64,000 nt of DNA, taken from positions 1 through 64,000 of the forward strand of contig CAZWCZ010000001.1 of the NCBI GenBank assembly GCA_964632165.1. The letters run 5' to 3'. This document shows, in pieces, positions 35,157 through 42,554 of this stretch; position 1 is the first letter of the stretch, and each line of letters starts with the position of its first letter. The translations under genes were made by a program, and so were the position numbers. This DNA is from SIG299 sp964632165. Lineage in GTDB: Bacteria > Bacillota > Clostridia > Lachnospirales > Lachnospiraceae. The notes beneath the pieces were generated by a model, which was not told where the DNA came from, ran no database searches, and saw only the letters and a program-made list of their open reading frames with translations.

Positions 35157-36065
35157 TTAATTGTAATAAAAGACTTTCTTTGAGATAAATAAGCCAAGCA
35201 GCAATAAGATCGTACATACTACCACCGTACTGATCAGGCTCATTGCTGAACTGATGCCATACTCAAAATTGGTAAATGCCATCTCTTCTGCCTTTTGTAT
35301 GATCTCACTATTGGCAAACGAAGCAACAATGGTATAAACCACATTAGTAAGTATCATTGGCGAAACCATCGGAAATGTTATTTTCCAGAATGTTTCATAA
35401 GTAGTTGCCCCTTCGATTTTTGCCACTTCATAGAGGGAGCCGGAAATCGACTGTAATGCAGCGATAAAAATAATGGTCTGTACTCCGGAGGCACGTACCA
35501 CCGTAAAGATACGCTCTACTGCCTGAGACAGATACGTTACCAGTTTTGTCGGTATTCCAAATTCTACAAATGCTGACAATATCTGTGTCATGGCACTGTC
35601 TTTTACGAGTGACATATCTCCGGATACTGCCGTAAGTCCTCCGGATACTGCCTGCTGTGCACTTTCCAATGCATCCACAATAATTCCGGAACCCATGATG
35701 ACCGGCAGAAACAGCAAGGCACGGAACAAGGTTCTTCCTTTAAACTTACCATTTAAAATGATTGCCAAAAACAAGGAAAAAAACAGGATCAGCGGTACAT
35801 CGATCAGAATGTCCTTTACCGAGGACACCAGAATCTGATTAAACTCTGCATCTGTTAAAAATGCGTATTTAAAATTATCAATCCCGCGCAATGTAGATAT
35901 AAATCCGCCGTTCTCCGCCTGTTTTACATCACTGAACGCCATGTACACCGTCTGATACAGACTGCTCAGATAGTACGTCAGAAAACCGATCACCCACGGG
36001 CTGATAAATACAAGTCCCGTGATCGCTCTTCGCCTTGCGAGGGTAAATTTTTTCTTTGATTTCAT
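35157..36065 (-). CDS. Carbohydrate ABC transporter permease (MalF/LplB type)
   Basis: The 302-residue protein has a positively charged N-terminus, about six hydrophobic segments and the EAA-loop motif EVAKIEGATTYETFWKITFP. It forms a heterodimeric channel with the following gene product. Its ATG abuts the DUF5696 stop with no spacer, so translation is probably coupled. Confidence 0.92.
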   Translation of the reverse strand: MKSKKKFTLARRRAITGLVFISPWVIGFLTYYLSSLYQTVYMAFSDVKQAENGGFISTLRGIDNFKYAFLTDAEFNQILVSSVKDILIDVPLILFFSLFLAIILNGKFKGRTLFRALLFLPVIMGSGIIVDALESAQQAVSGGLTAVSGDMSLVKDSAMTQILSAFVEFGIPTKLVTYLSQAVERIFTVVRASGVQTIIFIAALQSISGSLYEVAKIEGATTYETFWKITFPMVSPMILTNVVYTIVASFANSEIIQKAEEMAFTNFEYGISSAMSLISTVVVCTILLLLGLFISKKVFYYN

Positions 36066-38609
36066 TTACTTCCCCTCCTTCTTTACATACCACTTTGCCG
36101 GTACACATACACCATCTGTCCATACATCTTCCGTACCGCGGTTCACATAGATAACAACACCGTTTTCATAAGTTATCCTGCGCAAGGTGTCTGTCAGAAT
36201 CTCATGCTTTACCATGGTCACGTTCATAACATCCTTCAGTGCCTCGGATACTTTCCCGTAAAATTCTTTGATCTCTTTTTCGTACAGTTCATACTGCACT
36301 GAATACATCGTATTCAGTCCGGAATTTTTAATGGCTTCCGAACTCTGCCAGGAAACAACATAGCGAAGTGCCGCTCCGTTTTCAATAGCATCCAACAGCA
36401 GCTCTTCTCTTTCCGTGCTTTGCAGCAGATTCAGCTCTTCACCTGCATAGTTGATATATCCATGCACCACCATGGCATAAAACGGAACTTTTTCATCCAC
36501 GATAAAGAAGCTGCTTGCGGAAAGCGGAGCATCTACGATCTCCGTCGCATACCCGATACTGTATCTGTTTCCTCCATATAACAGTACACCCGTATTTTCT
36601 TTGATCGTATTCAATGCCTGCGTCGTCAGATCCAATGCGTCCTGCCTGTGGATCAGATCCGAACGCTTTTTATCTGAAGAAAGGACTTCGCCCAAATCAC
36701 GCAATGCCACACCTGACATATCATAATCATCAAAAGCTGCTATAAACTTTTCCACATAATAGTTTAAAAATCTTGGAGAAAGGATCGTGTACATCGTTTC
36801 TTCATATTTCGCATTTACGCTTCGCTTCAAAGTATTCGGGTTCACTCTTCCAAGCATAACGATCTTGCCGTTATAATACTTTGACGCCTCCTGGCTCAGA
36901 TGGTATCGGCTGCTTGTATAGGAAACTTCGTTAAACGCAACATTTCCATAAAGAGCGCCCCCGTCTGCTTCCAGATATTCCTTCAAAGCAGCTATTTCCT
37001 TTTTGGAACCAAGTCCGCGTACTCTGTGGATCTGATCCGGGACATCATGGTAATATCCTCCGTTAAACCATCCCAGATAATTCATACGGATGGCATGTAC
37101 TCCGGAATCCGATAAATCTGACACGATCGACTTTGCCTGCTCATATGTTGTCATTTCGTACACGTCGTCCAGCAGGATGCCTGCAATGTTCTTGCTGATA
37201 TTGACTCCGCCCAGAACATCCAAATAAATCGGAACTTCTTTGTTTTCCAGCTTTTCGTTCAAAACCCCTTCTGCAATCAGGCGGTTACGATAGTAATTTG
37301 CCATTCCGGAATAATCCGCCTCTTCTGCATTCAGCGGAATGTATTCTACCTGGACCAGCGTATCATACAGCGACTCTTCCACTACCGGCAGGTCCGCCTG
37401 AGAACCCGTTGTTCCGAACATACTGAGCAATTCAAATCCTCTCAGATAGAACGTTGCATAAACATTATTGTAATCCGATGTTGTATTGGCAACAGATGCA
37501 TCGATTCTTGCAAGTGCATCTCCCGCAGTGATCACGGTAAACAGAGCACTGTTCTCATATTTCATCCCGAATACCGGAAGCCGTACCTGTGTTGTATTTT
37601 CTACAACCGTATAACTTGCTACTGTCGGGTCAGTATCGTAAACATACTGTGTGTAAGAATATCCTGTTTTTCCGTTGTTAAAATAGATCAAAGACCCCGA
37701 ACCGTTTGGAACAAACATATATCCGCTTTCTTCCCGGTTGGCTGCGCCAAATTGCCTTTGGAAAACAATACTGTAGATCTTTGCCCCGCCGGTTTCCTTG
37801 ATCTGCGATGTCACGATAGAAACTGACAATCCATCCTCTGTCAATCGATAATCCAGAGGAATCGTAAAACTGATCTTTTCCTCCTGTTCCACATCTGCCA
37901 TATCATACTCATAGTCTTCCTGCGTATAACCGGCTTCTACAAAAACTTCGGTCATCCTTTTGATATTGATCACAGTAATGGAAGCTTCCAAAAGCTCCAT
38001 ATAGCCCGGATACTCTTCCGACTTTTTGTATTTCTTCTTAATGAATTTTGCTGAACTTTCTGATACTTTTTCAAGGAAGCTGTTCAGTCTTTCTTCAGAA
38101 ATGATCGTCGGAACAATCCCGGTATCTGATTCCAGATTTCCCAAAACGTAAGTATAGCGGACACCATCTGTAATGCTCTCGCAGGTTACCTGATCTTTCT
38201 CTACTGCCATACTGTAGCTGTCCATGCGCCCGGTTTTTCTGGAACTGTCATAATACGTCAGTGAAAACTGTGCATCCAGATCCTGACCAAGTTTTCCCTC
38301 CCGGTCGTAAGGATTGCTGTAATATGTAATCTCACTGCGTTTGTCGAACAATGCGACTTCTGCCGTATCCGTATTGGTATAAAGCTTAAAGTTCTCATTT
38401 TCTGCAGCAAGAACCATGCCTTCCACCGAACTTGTCTGCTCGTTCTTCTGTGTAAACTCCGTCCCCTGCTCAAACTTAATCGTTTCCGACAGATATTTCT
38501 TATAATCAGTGAGCAGAAAATATTTCTTTATCGTCGGATAAAAGTAAATACCTGCTGCCGTCAAAAGAACAACCAAAGCAAGCAGTATCATCTTCGTTTT
38601 CTTACTCAT
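36066..38609 (-). CDS. DUF5696-type membrane-anchored extracytoplasmic protein
   Basis: An N-terminal membrane anchor (about residues 7-27) is followed by more than 800 extracytoplasmic residues with no cysteine-rich or obvious catalytic signature. The sequence resembles the DUF5696 proteins that accompany sugar ABC transporters in Firmicutes and commonly sit next to YIP1 and NHL-repeat genes, as here. The C-terminal half has barrel-like features (SDSGVHAIRMNYLGWFNGG, MSGVALRDLGEVLSSD). Its role is unknown; a glycan-handling or hydrolytic partner of the transporter is possible. Confidence 0.75.
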   Translation of the reverse strand: MSKKTKMILLALVVLLTAAGIYFYPTIKKYFLLTDYKKYLSETIKFEQGTEFTQKNEQTSSVEGMVLAAENENFKLYTNTDTAEVALFDKRSEITYYSNPYDREGKLGQDLDAQFSLTYYDSSRKTGRMDSYSMAVEKDQVTCESITDGVRYTYVLGNLESDTGIVPTIISEERLNSFLEKVSESSAKFIKKKYKKSEEYPGYMELLEASITVINIKRMTEVFVEAGYTQEDYEYDMADVEQEEKISFTIPLDYRLTEDGLSVSIVTSQIKETGGAKIYSIVFQRQFGAANREESGYMFVPNGSGSLIYFNNGKTGYSYTQYVYDTDPTVASYTVVENTTQVRLPVFGMKYENSALFTVITAGDALARIDASVANTTSDYNNVYATFYLRGFELLSMFGTTGSQADLPVVEESLYDTLVQVEYIPLNAEEADYSGMANYYRNRLIAEGVLNEKLENKEVPIYLDVLGGVNISKNIAGILLDDVYEMTTYEQAKSIVSDLSDSGVHAIRMNYLGWFNGGYYHDVPDQIHRVRGLGSKKEIAALKEYLEADGGALYGNVAFNEVSYTSSRYHLSQEASKYYNGKIVMLGRVNPNTLKRSVNAKYEETMYTILSPRFLNYYVEKFIAAFDDYDMSGVALRDLGEVLSSDKKRSDLIHRQDALDLTTQALNTIKENTGVLLYGGNRYSIGYATEIVDAPLSASSFFIVDEKVPFYAMVVHGYINYAGEELNLLQSTEREELLLDAIENGAALRYVVSWQSSEAIKNSGLNTMYSVQYELYEKEIKEFYGKVSEALKDVMNVTMVKHEILTDTLRRITYENGVVIYVNRGTEDVWTDGVCVPAKWYVKKEGK

Positions 38610-38641
38610 TTGCTACCTCCATTTCCATTCTGTTTCTCCCT

Positions 38642-39262
38642 TTACGTTCGATAAATCAGTTCTGTGTAAATACTTTTCACGAACTCTACAATCTGTCGGA
38701 AGATTGAATAAAACAGAAGCAGAATAAACAATATGATTATCATGGCAGCTATAGTCAGGATCAGTGTCTTTAATTCTTTCACCGCGGTATAATTGTGAAT
38801 GATCATATTTCCGATGATGACCATGATCACGGCCCACACCACGCCGATACCGATCAGCAGACTATAAAATACCGATTCATCTTTTGCGATCACCTGTGAA
38901 ACCAGAATCGCCGGGAAATAAAACAAAGGAAGCGGAAGCAGTCCATATCCTGTTGCCGTAATGATATCCTTCATTCGTCCTTCGCCGTCGGTCAGACAGG
39001 TCACTGCCCAGTTTCCGATACAAAAGAGAAAAAACAAAAGAAACATGGCTGAAATATAAAGTATACTTTTTACTTCCAGCGGATCCGCAGTATTCACTAC
39101 AAATCCCGAATATCTCTTATCCATACAGAACGCGATCGCTGCCGTCAATACAACAAGCAGGGAAAGCAGCACGTTCCCTTTTCCCCGATGTCTGATCTCA
39201 TAAAATCCATCCATTGGATGAGTCAGCGTATAAAATAGAAATCTGATTTTTTCTTTGCTCAT
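38642..39262 (-). CDS. YIP1-family membrane protein
   Basis: The 206-residue protein has five hydrophobic segments (about 30-45, 68-92, 108-128, 132-155 and 168-190) and the YIP1-domain flavour of a compact multi-spanning protein. Its start overlaps the NHL/TPR gene stop by four bases (ATGA), and DUF5696 follows after 32 bases. Function is unknown; it is probably the membrane part of an accessory complex formed with those neighbours. Confidence 0.72.
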   Translation of the reverse strand: MSKEKIRFLFYTLTHPMDGFYEIRHRGKGNVLLSLLVVLTAAIAFCMDKRYSGFVVNTADPLEVKSILYISAMFLLFFLFCIGNWAVTCLTDGEGRMKDIITATGYGLLPLPLFYFPAILVSQVIAKDESVFYSLLIGIGVVWAVIMVIIGNMIIHNYTAVKELKTLILTIAAMIIILFILLLFYSIFRQIVEFVKSIYTELIYRT

Positions 39263-40713
39263 ACTTCATCTCTCCTCATCCTGATCTTTCTGATCTTACT
39301 TACAACGGCAATCACAATTCCGAGAATAAGAACTACAGTCAGTATACCACTCGTACTTTCTCTCAACTTTTCGTTACGATATCTCTTATATGCAATGGAA
39401 TAGAATTCCTGGTTCATTCCCATCTTTAAATAGTACATTGCTGTTTTGTTATCACCGGAAGACAAATACGCTTTTCCAATCCCACTGTATGCCATCTCAT
39501 TATTGGAATCCAGGGCAAGTACCTTTTCCCATACTTCCACTGCTTTTGCTTCGTCTCCGTCATATCTTAAGCCAACTGCCTCATTGATATAACTTCCGTA
39601 CTCTGTAGGGACAAAAACCGTAATGGATTTCCGGAAAGAATCCAGAACATAAATCCGATCCTCGTATGCTTCCAGTGCAACCGGAGAATGGAACGTCCCT
39701 TCCTGTGTTCCCATGCCGCCGAAAATATACAGGATATTTCCCTCGCTGTCATACGTGAAAATGCGTCCTCTGTTGCTGTCCAACAAAGAAAAGATTCCTT
39801 TTTCGCGCACCTTTACGTCAATAATCTTTGATGCTCCCTGATAACTGTCTGTAGAAGACTTAAATTCCATGTCTCCTGCCAGGTAAAACTTACTGTTATA
39901 CGTTGCACTGATAACATCGATTCCTTTCGGATTCAGTTTGCGCACCGCCTGTGATCCTGTGGAATCCAGGTTAGTTGCATAGACAAATCCGTCTTTATCA
40001 ATGTCTATATTCGTAAATTCCGTCGGAATAAACTGCTGCTGTCTGGATCGCTGATCTTTTGTGGAAAAAAGTCTCCAAAAGCGCTGTGCCAGAGAAATGC
40101 TGACATTGATCGTTCCAAAGTATCCCATGAATTCATGTTCTTTGCTGAATGCCATGATTCCCTGATATACATTGGAAACAATCACATAGACTCTTCCTGC
40201 ATAATCTACGGAAATTTTCAGTGGAACAAACTGGAAATCATCACTCAGTACATCTGACTTCGGGTCAGCGATGATGTCGACCAGGGTTCCGTCCTCTGAC
40301 AGGATTACCACTCTCTTATTGTCTGTATCTGCAATGTATAAAGTTCCTTCCCGATCACAATACACACCGGACGGGTTTTTAAAAGTTTCCGTTTCTCCGT
40401 TCCGTTCAAAACAGTCTATGATCCTGATCAGTTCCATTTCCAGATTCATTACGACAATACGGTTATTTCCGGTATCTGCCACATACAAAGTGCCGTTTTC
40501 CGCAATAAACATGTCTTTAGGACCGGAAAATTCCCCACACTCCAAATCGGTTCCGAAATACACTTCTTCCGGAATATAGGCAGCCGGAGTATATACAATA
40601 TTTTTTTTGCTGTCATAATTATACGTATCGTAAGGCAGCGTCTGCGCAAATGCTTTTGTCGGTTCAGACAGAAGCATGAGTGCAAGAATAAAAATGCTGA
40701 TCCATCGTTTCAT
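39259..40713 (-). CDS. Exported NHL-repeat and TPR protein with C-terminal membrane anchor
   Basis: A signal peptide (cleavage probably after AFA, residue 23) precedes a beta-propeller of NHL repeats: KDMFIAENGTLYVADTGNNRIVVMN, SGVYCDREGTLYIADTDNKRVVIL and VALEAYEDRIYVLDSFRKSITVF are visible blades. A tetratricopeptide-like region (about residues 385-440, AYSGIGKAYLSSGDNKTAMYYLKMG) follows, then a membrane segment and a basic tail (RMRRDEV). The protein therefore faces outside and is anchored by its C-terminus. Protein or glycan binding is likely. It follows the permease pair after the CBM-SBP. Confidence 0.8.
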   Translation of the reverse strand: MKRWISIFILALMLLSEPTKAFAQTLPYDTYNYDSKKNIVYTPAAYIPEEVYFGTDLECGEFSGPKDMFIAENGTLYVADTGNNRIVVMNLEMELIRIIDCFERNGETETFKNPSGVYCDREGTLYIADTDNKRVVILSEDGTLVDIIADPKSDVLSDDFQFVPLKISVDYAGRVYVIVSNVYQGIMAFSKEHEFMGYFGTINVSISLAQRFWRLFSTKDQRSRQQQFIPTEFTNIDIDKDGFVYATNLDSTGSQAVRKLNPKGIDVISATYNSKFYLAGDMEFKSSTDSYQGASKIIDVKVREKGIFSLLDSNRGRIFTYDSEGNILYIFGGMGTQEGTFHSPVALEAYEDRIYVLDSFRKSITVFVPTEYGSYINEAVGLRYDGDEAKAVEVWEKVLALDSNNEMAYSGIGKAYLSSGDNKTAMYYLKMGMNQEFYSIAYKRYRNEKLRESTSGILTVVLILGIVIAVVSKIRKIRMRRDEV

Positions 40714-40726
40714 GCGCCTCTCCTCC

Positions 40727-41614
40727 TTACTCTTTTATACCGGACGTTGTCATCGTCTCAATGATCTGGCTCTGACAAATCAGGAAAAAGGTAATAGGAA
40801 TCGCAGCAACGATCAGCTGTACTACTGCCGCCGCTCCCTGCCGCATCACTCCACCGGATGCCACCTGATATAATGCATACTGCAACGGTTTCAACTGCTC
40901 GCTTCTTAAAAAGCCGGAACCTGTATTTCCCCATAATGCCTGGAACTGGAAGATCGCCAGTGTAACCCATGCCGGTTTTACATTAGGCATCACAATATTA
41001 AGGAATATCTTCATTTCCCCTGCGCCATCCAATCTTGCCGATTCCAGAAGCGAATCCGGGATCTGCTCCATAAACTGCTTCATCAGATACAGACCAAGGC
41101 TGGATGAAAACGCCGGAAGCAACAGTGCAAAATATGTATTATTCAAACCAAGATAGGAAATGATCATATAATTCGGAATGCTGGTAACCGTTCCGTTAAA
41201 CATCAATGCCATTACTACAATTCCAAACAGAATCTTTTTCCCCGGTAAAGGCATCTTTGCAAGAGGATAGGCTGCCATCGAAGCAATAATGATATGTCCT
41301 ATCGTACCTCCTCCTGTGATAATGATCGTATTCAAAATGTATCTTGAAAACGGCACCCAGGAATTATTCATAAGAACAAACAGATCCTTGAAGTTTTTCC
41401 AGGTCGGATTCTTAACAAATAATTTCGGCGGATAACGGAATAATTCATCAAACGGTTTAAATGCATTATTCAGTATCATGACCAGCGGAATGATCATAAA
41501 GATACCGCATACGATCATAACAAAAAACAATAACGCATTACCGGCACGCGAACGATTCAGCTTGTGCTGACGTTTTATTTTAAAATATCTTGTCAGTTTA
41601 TTCATGTTCATCAT
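40727..41614 (-). CDS. Carbohydrate ABC transporter permease (MalG type)
   Basis: The 295-residue protein has about six membrane segments and an EAA-loop motif, ESARLDGAGEMKIFLNIVMP. Its start overlaps the preceding permease stop by four bases. It pairs with that protein and probably with the CBM-containing binding protein encoded upstream. Confidence 0.92.
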   Translation of the reverse strand: MMNMNKLTRYFKIKRQHKLNRSRAGNALLFFVMIVCGIFMIIPLVMILNNAFKPFDELFRYPPKLFVKNPTWKNFKDLFVLMNNSWVPFSRYILNTIIITGGGTIGHIIIASMAAYPLAKMPLPGKKILFGIVVMALMFNGTVTSIPNYMIISYLGLNNTYFALLLPAFSSSLGLYLMKQFMEQIPDSLLESARLDGAGEMKIFLNIVMPNVKPAWVTLAIFQFQALWGNTGSGFLRSEQLKPLQYALYQVASGGVMRQGAAAVVQLIVAAIPITFFLICQSQIIETMTTSGIKE

Positions 41615-42540
41615 TCGCCTACCCTTCTGAGAATCGTCTGCACCAGCTTATTTGCTACAATCATCAACAAGAACAGTATTGTTGCAATGGCAGATGCATA
41701 TCCCATTTCATAACGGATACCTGAACCGTAATCCATAAGATGTGTTACGATCGTCGCTCCGGCATAATTCACACTTGGATTTCCTGCAAGCTGGATGGAA
41801 ATATCTGCAACAGCAAAAGAAGATGTGATCTGCATGACCGCGCCAAACATCAACTGAGGTTTCATTGCCGGTAACGTTACATACCATAATTCCTGCCAAC
41901 GATTTTTTATACCATCGATCGCTGCTGCTTCATACATACTCTTATCTATTGTCTGCAGTCCGGCAATGAAAGTAAGAAATCCGGTTCCAAGACTCAGCCA
42001 AAGCTGGACTACGATCAAAATCGGAATTACGTATTTTTCTGTATTCATCCACTGAATCGGTGCATTGATCAGTCCCAGCTTTAATAAAATACCGTTTAAA
42101 AAGCCGTATCGGTCTCCGGAAATGATCAGGGACCATACCATGTATGCATTACCGGAGATAGACGGTGCATAAAACACAAGTGTAAGAAACGCTCTTAATT
42201 TCCCTGAAAATTCATTGATGATCCATGCAAAGAACAGACACATCATATAACTGATCGGTCCTGTGATCACAGCAAAGATCAACGTATTTTTCAGTGCGGT
42301 CATAAAAATGTTATCATCCAAAAACAGTTTTAAATAGTTATCCCAACCGCAGAATTTTGGCATTTCCAACATGTTAAACGTTGTAAAGCTCAACCCCATC
42401 GAAGCAACGACCGGAAGAACGGTAAATAAGAAAAACAAGATAAAATAAGGGGCCATCATCCAATATCCGGTCTTGTATCTCTTTATCTGTTTTAGCAAAA
42501 GATGTTTGCTCTTTTTCTTTTCCAAACCCTGAGATATCAT
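41611..42540 (-). CDS. Carbohydrate ABC transporter permease (MalF type)
   Basis: At 309 residues it has a basic N-terminus, about six membrane segments and the EAA-type loop EAAAIDGIKNRWQELWYVTLP. GGGGGGAAAGG precedes the ATG. It starts 14 bases after the gene for the large binding protein, indicating they form one transporter. Confidence 0.92.
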   Translation of the reverse strand: MISQGLEKKKSKHLLLKQIKRYKTGYWMMAPYFILFFLFTVLPVVASMGLSFTTFNMLEMPKFCGWDNYLKLFLDDNIFMTALKNTLIFAVITGPISYMMCLFFAWIINEFSGKLRAFLTLVFYAPSISGNAYMVWSLIISGDRYGFLNGILLKLGLINAPIQWMNTEKYVIPILIVVQLWLSLGTGFLTFIAGLQTIDKSMYEAAAIDGIKNRWQELWYVTLPAMKPQLMFGAVMQITSSFAVADISIQLAGNPSVNYAGATIVTHLMDYGSGIRYEMGYASAIATILFLLMIVANKLVQTILRRVGE

Positions 42541-42554
42541 TATTTCCTTTCCCC

